Of a stretch of DNA of 5,478 nt, positions 1-5,478 are shown one piece after another. The notes under the pieces are model-generated. The model did no database searches. It was given only the letters and a program-made list of their open reading frames with translations, and had not been told where the DNA came from. Every line of letters begins with the position of its first letter. The first letter of the stretch is position 1. Origin of the DNA: an uncultured Chloroflexota bacterium (GTDB taxonomy: Bacteria > Chloroflexota > Anaerolineae > Anaerolineales > Anaerolineaceae); the NCBI GenBank assembly GCA_902795255.1, contig CADBKS010000197.1, positions 1 to 5,478 of the forward strand, written 5' to 3'. The position numbers and the translations under genes were made by a program.

Positions 1-405
<405 letters not shown>

Positions 406-408
406 TTA

Positions 409-416
409 TCTCCTTA
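409..416 (-). promoter_or_regulatory. Shine-Dalgarno of rpoC (TAAGGAGA)
   Basis: AAGGAG lies 7 nt before the GTG at 402-400. It is the only good ribosome-binding site here and decides that GTG is the start codon. Confidence 0.85.
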
Positions 417-421
417 GATGT

Positions 422-515
422 ATGATGTAAACATCATGAATTTATTTCGGCATAACAGGCTGTCCTCGGGACAGCAGTTAAAGGCACAATTCGCCCATCA
501 ACAATATACGGGCGA
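422..515 (-). promoter_or_regulatory. Structured 5' leader of rpoC with three inverted repeats
   Basis: Between the predicted transcription start (about 515-517) and the ribosome-binding site are three separate perfect inverted repeats. The first is TCGCCC...GGGCGA (491-515, 6 bp, 13-nt loop), which would sit at the very 5' end of the mRNA. The second is GCTGTCC-CGA-GGACAGC (459-475, 7 bp, 3-nt loop), extendable by AAC/GTT (454-456 with 477-479) across a small internal loop. The third is ATGATGT-TT-ACATCAT (422-437), ending 5 nt before the Shine-Dalgarno. None is followed by a U-run, so they are not intrinsic terminators. They may stabilise the transcript or modulate translation; that function is inference. 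The pattern matches no riboswitch class I recognise. Confidence 0.5.
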
Positions 516-521
516 CTAATC

Positions 522-550
522 ATTATATCATAAGCCGCCCGTTATCTTAA
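522..550 (-). promoter_or_regulatory. Predicted sigma-70-type promoter of rpoC with extended -10
   Basis: On the minus strand the sequence reads TTAAGA (-35, 550-545), a 17-nt spacer, then TATAAT (-10, 527-522), preceded by TG at 530-529 to give a perfect extended -10 (TGATATAAT). The -35 matches TTGACA at 4 of 6. Positions 551-577, upstream of the -35, are very A/T-rich (only 5 G/C in 27) and could act as an UP element. The predicted start is about 515-517, leaving a leader of roughly 113 nt before the GTG. Confidence 0.7.
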
Positions 551-569
551 AATAAGTGACAAAAAGTTT

Positions 570-596
570 AAAAAATCTGCACCGCTTTGATCAGCG
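570..596 (-). terminator. Weak possible terminator after the TPR gene
   Basis: About 14 nt past the TPR gene's stop, the minus strand has a 4-bp stem CGCT/AGCG (596-593 with 586-583, loop GATCAA). After a gap of several bases comes a run of six T (575-570), with a second T5 run at 565-561. The stem is short and not adjacent to the T-run, so termination is probably inefficient. Read-through from the murJ-TPR unit into rpoC is therefore possible. Confidence 0.25.
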
Positions 597-610
597 TTTC
601 CGGTATAGTA

Positions 611-1816
611 TCAGAAAGTAAAATCATCTTCGAACGGATCCGGTTCCTGGTATTCATCGTCCGGAACGTCGGAGGATCCGTCATCAGTGATTTCCGGCGC
701 GGCCGGGGGATAGCATTCAAGATAAACAGCAGTAGCTGTCAGCTGAATGGACTCGGTGCCTGCGATCGGAAGCCCCTGTTCATAATAGGGGATCGCTCCG
801 CAGTAATCTTCGCTGATCACATAAAGGTTCGCGACCTCAAAGGATGCCTGGGCATAGCGCTGGTTCGCGGTGAGCATGGTGGCCCGGTCATAAAGATTCG
901 GATAGGTCATTGCAGCGTTGGAGTAATATTCCAGCGCTTTGTTCCAGTTGATCTCCCAGAAACCGGCACCGGACAGATAGGCACGTGCAGCATCCCGCAT
1001 TGCGTTGGCGTTGTTGTCGATCGGCCCCAGGGCTTCCGCAAGTGTGATATTGTAGACTCCGTTTTCAAGGTACCCGGAATTGATCTGCTGGATGCCGTAA
1101 TTTCGAAGGGCAATATAATACATCCCGTCCACTTCCAGACCGCGGAAATTAATGTTTTTGTCGCGCAGCGCATTGATCTGTGCAATGGCGGTTTCCCAGT
1201 TCTGACTGTACATGGACTGCTGAATACCGCGGAACATTTCTTCCTCGCCGCGGGTGTCGGCAGTAGGCGTCGGTTCGGGGGTCGCGGTGATCACCGGTGT
1301 CGGCGATGCGGTCGGGTAAAGAGAAAGCTGGACCTGCTGCAGAAGTTCAAAAGCTCCGGGATAGTTCTGATCGACCTCGATCACATAGTCCAGTCTGGTT
1401 TTTGCGTTTGCGAATTTTCCCTGTTCAATGTCCGCAAGAGCCATCTGATACTGCTCTGCGGCGGCCATTTTGGACCTTCTGGAGAATTCTGCCTGACGGG
1501 CGCTGATGGCCATCCGGTATCCGAGATATCCGCCTCCGACGCCAAGCGCGATCATCAGAAACAGTCCGAGAAAGATCCAGCCGACAACAGAGCCTTTTTT
1601 CTTCTTCTTTGTTTTTTTGTCGGACGGTTTTCCTGTATTCTGCGGCACGGCTCCGTTCTGATTCGGAGGCACCTGCCGGTTAAAATTCGGGGCGGCATTC
1701 CACGGCTGTCCGTTCCCCTGCGGCTGCTGACCGTATGGCGGCGGATAGCTTCCCTGGGCAGGAGTGTTCGGATTATACGGGATCTTTGGCTGTCCCTGCG
1801 GTTGTTGTTGATTCAT
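611..1816 (-). CDS. Single-pass membrane protein with disordered N-terminal tail and extracytoplasmic TPR-like repeats; function unknown
   Basis: This 401-residue protein is not one I can assign to a named family. Residues 1-65 are rich in Pro, Gln, Asn and Gly and look disordered. KKTKKKKK (67-74) precedes one transmembrane helix at about 76-100. By the positive-inside rule the tail is cytoplasmic and the rest outside. Residues 117-150 form a TPR-like helix pair (AEQYQMALADIEQGKFANAK). A Thr/Pro-rich linker, about 168-187, leads to a second helical region (195-370) with TPR-like units near 276-306 (KALEYYSNAAMTYPN) and 323-352 (CGAIPYYEQGLP). Cys339 and Cys368 are the only cysteines and could form a disulfide. 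The C-terminal tail (376-401) is strongly acidic. The ATG start has GGGGA 5 nt upstream. It lies 37 nt behind murJ in the same direction, suggesting co-transcription and perhaps an envelope-related scaffold role; that role is inference. Confidence 0.85.
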   Translation of the reverse strand: MNQQQPQGQPKIPYNPNTPAQGSYPPPYGQQPQGNGQPWNAAPNFNRQVPPNQNGAVPQNTGKPSDKKTKKKKKGSVVGWIFLGLFLMIALGVGGGYLGYRMAISARQAEFSRRSKMAAAEQYQMALADIEQGKFANAKTRLDYVIEVDQNYPGAFELLQQVQLSLYPTASPTPVITATPEPTPTADTRGEEEMFRGIQQSMYSQNWETAIAQINALRDKNINFRGLEVDGMYYIALRNYGIQQINSGYLENGVYNITLAEALGPIDNNANAMRDAARAYLSGAGFWEINWNKALEYYSNAAMTYPNLYDRATMLTANQRYAQASFEVANLYVISEDYCGAIPYYEQGLPIAGTESIQLTATAVYLECYPPAAPEITDDGSSDVPDDEYQEPDPFEDDFTF

Positions 1817-1832
1817 ATTTTCCCCATTTCCG

Positions 1833-1850
1833 GCGGCTTTTCGGGGCCGC
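1833..1850 (-). repeat. Small intercistronic hairpin between murJ and the TPR gene
   Basis: GCGGC and GCCGC (1850-1846 and 1837-1833) can pair across an 8-nt loop in the 37-nt spacer. No T-run follows, so it is not a terminator. It might affect mRNA stability or coupling, but a 5-bp GC stem can also arise by chance. Confidence 0.3.
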
Positions 1851-1853
1851 TGT

Positions 1854-3422
1854 TCAAAATCGCTTCAGCATTTTAATTTCGGGAATGATAACAATACAGT
1901 AAAAAAGAAGCGCGAGGCCCATTCCCAGAATTGATTTTACCAGAATATTGAGATTCGGAAAGGCCATGATTCCAAAACAGATACCGCCCGCAGCCGCAGC
2001 TCCGGGAACCGTGCGAAGCAGTGTCGGCCTGATGTCAGCCGGTGCTGCGAGGAGGTTGGCTGTTCCCGGCAGCCCGGAAAAACGCTGCGGGTGGGAAAGG
2101 ACCAGAAGCATAAAGGCCGCCTGGACGGTAAATGCGATCGAATCCGTGAGACTCAGTCCGGGTGCATCCAGCCTGCGGAAGAGCAGGTATCCGGAAAGGA
2201 TGTAAATGAAAACATTCAGGATCGTTCCGAGCAGCGGAACAAGCGCCTGCTCCTGTGCGTAAAAGGCACGGTTGGCGATCTCAAGCAGACAATGTCCCGC
2301 AAGTCCGGCAAGGAAACCGCGGAGCGTCCACATCATCAGCTGGTTTTGCGCTGCATCGAATGCGAAAAAAGCACCGATCACCGGACCGAGCCCGACTGCC
2401 ATGATGACGGCTGCCCCGAGTGAAAGAGCGAAGGCGATGCGGCAGGCTTTTTCAATGACGGCCCGGTAAGCCCGGATATCCCGGTCGGAGATATAAAGCG
2501 AAAGTGAGGGGAGAATGGCAGTGCCGATAGCCGTCCCGATAAGAGTTTCCGGAAGCTGCTGGAACATGTAACCGTAGCTGAGTGCTGTGACAGCTCCAGA
2601 AGCCAGCCGCGACGCATAATTATCGCGGATGATAAAGATCAGCTGAACAAAAAAGACGGAAAGGATGCGCGGCCCGAGAATGCGGAGCACACGCAGCACA
2701 TTGCTGTCGCGCAGACTGATCACGGGATACCAGCGGAAGCGGTGGCGGATCAGTGCCGGAACCTGGATCAGAAGATGGGCTGCCGCGCCGATGATGACTC
2801 CGCCGACAAGACCGTCGATCCCCTGCCCGTAACACGGCAGTGTGAATGAGCCGATGCGGTACGGTTCAGACGGCGCGAGGATCAAAGCACCGAAGATCTG
2901 GCCGATGTTATAAAAGATGGGCGCCAGAGCCGGCAGCAGAAAATGACGGTTCGCCTGAAGTCCGCCCGTGACCAGTCCGCTGACGGCGAAAATAAGCATG
3001 GCAATCAGGTTCATCCGCATCAGCCGGATAACAGCGGACTGCTGATCGGCTGTGAATCCGGGCGCGATCCCGATTTCGGATACAACGAGCGGTTCTGCGA
3101 ACAGTGCAGTCAGGATCGAGAGCATTGCCGCGCAGAGGAATGACAGGTTCGCGATGGAAGAGAACAGTTTCCATCCGGCAGCTTTTCCGTCTTTATTAAT
3201 GATATCGGACATGACCGGGATCAGCGCCATGGAAAGCGCGCCGCCGCTGATCAGTGTGAAGAGCATGTCCGGAAGGTTGTTGGCGATATTGAAAACATCC
3301 AGCTCCACGGAAAGACCGAACTGCCGGCCGATGATCATCTGACGGAGGACCGCAATGCATTTATCGGCCCCGTAACAAATGAAAAGAAGCAGGGATGTTT
3401 TGGAAAGATTCGACAGTTTCAA
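1854..3422 (-). CDS. murJ: MurJ/MviN-family lipid II flippase homologue
   Basis: MurJ flips the peptidoglycan precursor lipid II across the inner membrane. The 522-residue product has the usual family length and many hydrophobic segments, consistent with the 14-helix fold. Family landmarks are the N-terminal LRQMIIGRQFGLSVELDVF (26-44), LPDMLFTLISGGALSMALIPV (50-70), ANRHFLLPALAPIFYNIGQI (157-176), GTAIGTAILPSLS (296-308) and ANRAFYAQEQALVPLLGTILNV (383-404). By eye alignment Arg27 matches E. coli Arg24 and Asp42 matches Asp39. Lys21 stands at the Arg18 position, while Phe55 and Met286 stand at the Arg52 and Arg270 positions. Extra arginines occur at 266 and 272. The start is TTG at 3422-3420, 9 nt after GGAGG; the next Met (28) would cut into the first helix. 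It is the first gene of a probable two-gene unit. Family assignment is firm; lipid II as substrate is inferred. Confidence 0.92.
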   Translation of the reverse strand: MKLSNLSKTSLLLFICYGADKCIAVLRQMIIGRQFGLSVELDVFNIANNLPDMLFTLISGGALSMALIPVMSDIINKDGKAAGWKLFSSIANLSFLCAAMLSILTALFAEPLVVSEIGIAPGFTADQQSAVIRLMRMNLIAMLIFAVSGLVTGGLQANRHFLLPALAPIFYNIGQIFGALILAPSEPYRIGSFTLPCYGQGIDGLVGGVIIGAAAHLLIQVPALIRHRFRWYPVISLRDSNVLRVLRILGPRILSVFFVQLIFIIRDNYASRLASGAVTALSYGYMFQQLPETLIGTAIGTAILPSLSLYISDRDIRAYRAVIEKACRIAFALSLGAAVIMAVGLGPVIGAFFAFDAAQNQLMMWTLRGFLAGLAGHCLLEIANRAFYAQEQALVPLLGTILNVFIYILSGYLLFRRLDAPGLSLTDSIAFTVQAAFMLLVLSHPQRFSGLPGTANLLAAPADIRPTLLRTVPGAAAAGGICFGIMAFPNLNILVKSILGMGLALLFYCIVIIPEIKMLKRF

Positions 3423-3431
3423 TTCTGATTT

Positions 3432-3436
3432 CCTCC
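3432..3436 (-). promoter_or_regulatory. Shine-Dalgarno of murJ (GGAGG), supporting a TTG start
   Basis: GGAGG lies 9 nt before the TTG at 3422-3420. No ATG or GTG in this frame lies nearby, and the protein from this TTG begins where MurJ homologues begin. Confidence 0.75.
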
Positions 3437-3449
3437 GGTATCAGGCCTT

Positions 3450-3455
3450 ATTATA
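3450..3455 (-). promoter_or_regulatory. Predicted -10 box of murJ (TATAAT)
   Basis: A perfect TATAAT lies on the minus strand, 28 nt before the TTG codon. Transcription would start near 3443, giving a leader of about 20 nt that contains the GGAGG. No convincing -35 is found at 16-19 nt spacing (CCCTGT at 17), so the promoter may need an activator. Confidence 0.5.
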
Positions 3456-3464
3456 ACTGATAGC

Positions 3465-3472
3465 GCAGCTGC
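3465..3472. repeat. 8-bp palindrome GCAGCTGC midway between divergent promoters
   Basis: This perfect palindrome lies in the expected -35 zone of both the murJ and thiN promoters. It could be a regulator's half-site or core, but at 8 bp it may be chance. Confidence 0.25.
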
Positions 3473-3484
3473 ACAGGGATTGAA

Positions 3485-3493
3485 TGATAGAAT
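3485..3493 (+). promoter_or_regulatory. Predicted extended -10 of thiN (TGATAGAAT)
   Basis: TG-A-TAGAAT matches the extended -10 pattern with one mismatch in the hexamer. It ends 6 nt before the thiN ATG at 3500, so transcription would start at or next to the A of the ATG. No -35 is recognisable, as is common for extended -10 promoters, and there is no Shine-Dalgarno between it and the ATG. Confidence 0.45.
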
Positions 3494-3499
3494 GAATGT

Positions 3500-4126
3500 A
3501 TGAAAAGATGCGTGATCATCGGCGGAGCGCCGATCAGGAACTACAGTGTACTTCGGAATTATCTGAAACCGGATGATTTTTTTATTTTCTGCGACAGTGG
3601 GTTAAAACACCGCGAAGGGCTGTGCGCTGAACCGGACCTGATCATCGGTGATTTTGACTCCTGGGACGGCCCGGTGCTTCCCGCGGAAACAGTAAAGCTG
3701 CCGCGAGAGAAAGATGATACGGATACGATGGCTGCCGTGCGGGAAGCCGCCCGCCGGGGATTTGAGGAGTTCCTTTTGCTCGGTGTTTTCGGGGAAAGAA
3801 TGGACCATACACTTGCTAACGTTTATATCCTGACCTGGCTTGATGGTCACGGGAAAAAGGCATATGCGTCGGATGATTTTTCCGAATTTGAGATCGTTTC
3901 CCGGGAAATTGCGTATATCAATGACAGCTTTCCTTATTTTTCTGTTGTGAATATAGCCGGCACGGCAAAAGGGATCACGATCCGGAATGCGAAATATACA
4001 CTGGAAAACGCGGAGATCCCTTACACCTGGCAATACGGTGTGAGCAATGAGCCGCTGCCCGGGAAAACAGCTTCCGTATCGGTTGCGGACGGCCTTCTGT
4101 TATTAATCAAAGACCGCCGGTCCTGA
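3500..4126 (+). CDS. thiN: Thiamine pyrophosphokinase (TPK)
   Basis: TPK transfers a pyrophosphate group from ATP to thiamine, giving thiamine diphosphate and AMP in one cytosolic step; it serves thiamine uptake and salvage. The 208-residue product has the full family pattern. These are VIIGGAP (5-11), CDSGL (31-35), PDLIIGDFDS (45-54), KDDTDT (71-76, acidic metal/nucleotide site) and GVFGERMDHTLAN (95-107). The C-terminal beta domain follows, with KGITIRNAKYTL (157-168), GVSNE (180-184) and SVADGLLLLI (194-203), which helps bind thiamine at the dimer interface in known TPKs. The start is fixed at 3500: a TAG lies in frame at 3488-3490 and no other start codon falls between. It is single, divergent from murJ and convergent with sucD. 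No TPP riboswitch is seen upstream, and there is no Shine-Dalgarno. Confidence 0.95.
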   Translation: MKRCVIIGGAPIRNYSVLRNYLKPDDFFIFCDSGLKHREGLCAEPDLIIGDFDSWDGPVLPAETVKLPREKDDTDTMAAVREAARRGFEEFLLLGVFGERMDHTLANVYILTWLDGHGKKAYASDDFSEFEIVSREIAYINDSFPYFSVVNIAGTAKGITIRNAKYTLENAEIPYTWQYGVSNEPLPGKTASVSVADGLLLLIKDRRS

Positions 4127-4140
4127 GACTGACGGTCTTT
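4109..4140. terminator. Bidirectional intrinsic terminator between thiN and sucD
   Basis: AAAGACCG (4109-4116) and CGGTCTTT (4133-4140) form a perfect 8-bp inverted repeat. The inner GTC/GAC bases can extend the hairpin around a CTGA loop. The A/T ends of the stem supply U-rich tails in both directions: CTTTATCATTTT on plus for thiN, and CTTTGATTAATAA on minus for sucCD. The left arm overlaps the last codons of thiN, and sucD ends 24 nt to the right. Confidence 0.8.
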
Positions 4141-4164
4141 ATCATTTTCTGCCGATTACGATGC

Positions 4165-5043
4165 TCAGCAGGCACTTTTCAGAGCTCGCTGAAGGGTTTC
4201 ACCGATCTTATCCGGTGTTTCGGCGACCAGAACGCCGGCTTCCCGCAATGCCTGCTTCTTCCCTTCGGCCGTTCCGGTTCCGCCGGAGATGATCGCTCCG
4301 GCATGCCCCATGCGTTTCCCTGCAGGTGCGGTGGCTCCGGAAATAAAAGCTGCGACCGGTTTGCTGAAACTTTTCTTTATGAATTCCGCTGCTTCTTCCT
4401 CACCGCTGCCTCCGATCTCACCGATCATTACGACAGCTTCGGTTTCCGGATCCGCTTCAAAGCGTTTAAGAACATCGGTAAAGTTCATCCCTTTGACCGG
4501 ATCGCCCCCGATGCCGACAGCGGTGGACTGACCGAGACCCAGGGTGGTAAGCTGCCAGATCGCCTCATAGGTCAGTGTCCCGGAGCGGGAAATGAGACCG
4601 ATCGGCCCCCGTTTGCAGATCGAACCGGGGAGAATGCCGATTTTGGATTCTCCGGGGGTGATCAGTCCGGGACAGTTGGGGCCTATCAGAAGTGTCTTTT
4701 TCCCGCGCAGATAGTCACGGACCCGCATCATGTCAAGCACCGGGATCCCTTCCGTAATGCAGACGATCAGGTCCAGTTCCGCATCAATGGCTTCAAGAAT
4801 GGATGCGGCAGCAGCTTTCGGGGGAACAAAAATCACGGAAGCATTTGCCCCGCCCGCCCGGACTGCTTCACGGACTGTATCATATACAGGCAGACCGCAA
4901 ACCTCTGTTCCGCCTTTCCCCGGCGTGACGCCGCCCGTAATGCAGGTGCCGTAGTCTTTCATGAGCTGTGTGTGAAACCGTCCCTGTGATCCGGTGATCC
5001 CCTGGACGATCAGACGTGTACTGCGGTCGATCAGGATACTCAT
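4165..5043 (-). CDS. sucD: Succinate-CoA ligase (ADP/GDP-forming), alpha subunit
   Basis: With SucC it interconverts succinyl-CoA and succinate with substrate-level formation of a nucleoside triphosphate. The 292 residues match the usual length (about 290). The N-terminal CoA-binding Rossmann domain shows [18 protein letters not shown] (11-28), GGVTPGKGG (37-45) and VCITEGIP (94-101). The ligase domain shows [17 protein letters not shown] (121-137), SRSGTLTYE (152-160) and GIGGDPVKG (177-185). The phosphorylated histidine is His247 in [12 protein letters not shown] (244-255), equivalent to E. coli His246. The ATG at 5043-5041 overlaps the sucC TGA (ATGA), and AAGGAGGG sits 5 nt upstream inside sucC. 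This points to translational coupling and equal production of the two subunits. Succinate and succinyl-CoA are by far the likeliest substrates, though related acyl-CoA ligases (for example malate-CoA ligase) share this fold. Confidence 0.96.
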   Translation of the reverse strand: MSILIDRSTRLIVQGITGSQGRFHTQLMKDYGTCITGGVTPGKGGTEVCGLPVYDTVREAVRAGGANASVIFVPPKAAAASILEAIDAELDLIVCITEGIPVLDMMRVRDYLRGKKTLLIGPNCPGLITPGESKIGILPGSICKRGPIGLISRSGTLTYEAIWQLTTLGLGQSTAVGIGGDPVKGMNFTDVLKRFEADPETEAVVMIGEIGGSGEEEAAEFIKKSFSKPVAAFISGATAPAGKRMGHAGAIISGGTGTAEGKKQALREAGVLVAETPDKIGETLQRALKSAC

Positions 5044-5478
5044 AAGTTCCCTCCTTCAGCTGCCGCGACTGCCTTTTCCGCTGCATCCCTGAAACTGTGC
5101 GCAGGGATCAGGGCGATCCCGGAATCCCGCAGGATCTGTTTCCCGAGGTCGGCGTTGGTACCTTCCAGCCGGACAATGATCGGAACGCTGATACCGGTCG
5201 TTTTGGCTGCTTCTATGATCGCTGAGGCGATCACGTCACAGCGCATAATGCCGCCGAAAATATTGACCATGACAGCTCTGACTTTCGGTGAACGCAGCAG
5301 GATGCTGAAAGCTTTGCTGACCTTTTCAACGGAAGCGCTGCCTCCGACATCCAGAAAGTTTGCGGGTTCTCCGCCGAGGCTTTTGATGAGATCCATGGTT
5401 GCCATCGCCAGCCCAGCGCCGTTGACCAGACAGGCAATATCGCCATCCAGTGGAATATAGGACAGTCCGTGCCGTGCG
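5040..5478 (-). CDS. sucC: Succinate-CoA ligase beta subunit, C-terminal about 145 residues, 5' end outside the window
   Basis: The beta subunit carries the ATP-grasp nucleotide site (outside the window) and the succinate/CoA-ligase domain seen here. The open frame continues through the right edge with no stop. An ATG at 5405 is internal and not the start, because the conserved stretch [20 protein letters not shown] encoded upstream of it is clearly SucC. Further landmarks are [26 protein letters not shown] and [15 protein letters not shown], closely matching E. coli SucC near its C-terminus. The frame ends in GGNL-TGA, overlapping the sucD ATG by 4 nt. ATP versus GTP preference cannot be judged because the specificity-determining region is outside the window. 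Confidence 0.96.
   Translation of the reverse strand, partial: ARHGLSYIPLDGDIACLVNGAGLAMATMDLIKSLGGEPANFLDVGGSASVEKVSKAFSILLRSPKVRAVMVNIFGGIMRCDVIASAIIEAAKTTGISVPIIVRLEGTNADLGKQILRDSGIALIPAHSFRDAAEKAVAAAEGGNL
5049..5056 (-). promoter_or_regulatory. Shine-Dalgarno of sucD inside the end of sucC (AAGGAGGG)
   Basis: This near-perfect anti-16S match lies 5 nt before the sucD ATG and encodes the E-G-G residues at the sucC C-terminus. It supports the ATGA overlap as the true junction. Confidence 0.85.

Noticed and set aside
459..475. The 7-bp hairpin in the rpoC leader as an intrinsic terminator or attenuator
   Set aside because: No U-run follows the stem on either strand, so Rho-independent termination there is unlikely.
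1594..1622. A-rich tract encoding the Lys cluster of the TPR protein as a programmed slippage site
   Set aside because: The A7 run could be slippery, but in the reading frame it does not fit the X-XXY-YYZ heptamer, and no conserved alternative frame follows. A plain basic anchor before the membrane helix explains it.
587..1876. A 429-codon open frame on the plus strand, opposite the TPR gene
   Set aside because: It is antisense to a gene with clear protein-like architecture and spacing. Its translation is rich in Cys, Arg, His and Gly with no recognisable domain, and there is no Shine-Dalgarno. It is a codon-bias shadow.
3602..4033. A 143-codon open frame on the minus strand inside thiN
   Set aside because: It lies antisense to conserved TPK motifs and shows no domain or upstream signal.
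4123..4128. CTGAGA, reminiscent of the TPP riboswitch (THI box), near thiN
   Set aside because: It lies at the 3' end of thiN in the terminator loop. The other conserved THI-box segments are absent here and in the 77-base gap upstream of thiN.
4303..4989. A 228-codon open frame on the plus strand, opposite sucD
   Set aside because: sucD on the minus strand is unmistakable and full length. The opposite frame has no family features.
5403..5405. ATG as a possible start of a short SucC-like protein
   Set aside because: The frame stays open to the right edge and encodes conserved SucC sequence before this ATG, so it is an internal methionine of a gene cut by the window.

Overview
The window reads as an ordinary chromosomal stretch from a bacterium, most likely a member of the Chloroflexota (Anaerolineae-like). 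That placement rests on the wording of the RpoC N-terminus (a short N-terminus, then the [23 protein letters not shown] opening and the [13 protein letters not shown] zinc site). It also fits the combination of a Pro/Gln-rich TPR membrane protein, a divergent MurJ and SucCD. It is an inference from remembered family patterns, not a search.

Layout, left to right. (1) Positions 1-402, minus strand: the first 134 codons of rpoC (RNA polymerase beta'), running off the left edge, with a GTG start and a strong Shine-Dalgarno. (2) Positions 403-610: a 208-base gap holding an rpoC promoter (perfect extended -10) and a leader of about 110 nt with three inverted repeats. A weak terminator-like element for the upstream gene also lies here. 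(3) Positions 611-1816, minus: a single-pass membrane protein with a disordered Pro/Gln/Asn-rich cytoplasmic tail and TPR-like repeats outside. (4) Positions 1854-3422, minus: a MurJ/MviN-family lipid II flippase homologue with a TTG start, 37 bases ahead of the TPR gene and probably co-transcribed with it. (5) Positions 3423-3499: a compact divergent promoter region. (6) Positions 3500-4126, plus: thiamine pyrophosphokinase, probably on a leaderless transcript. (7) Positions 4109-4140: a shared hairpin terminator between convergent genes. (8) Positions 4165-5043 and 5040-5478, minus: sucD and the C-terminal third of sucC, overlapping by ATGA.

The genes form three transcriptional blocks: sucC-sucD (energy metabolism), murJ-TPR (cell envelope) possibly reading into rpoC, and thiN alone in the other direction. 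I see no mobile element, CRISPR array, tRNA/rRNA or defence system, and no evidence of a new biological system. The points most worth a second look are the detached rpoC with its structured leader, a MurJ lacking two arginines important in E. coli, and the apparently leaderless thiN.
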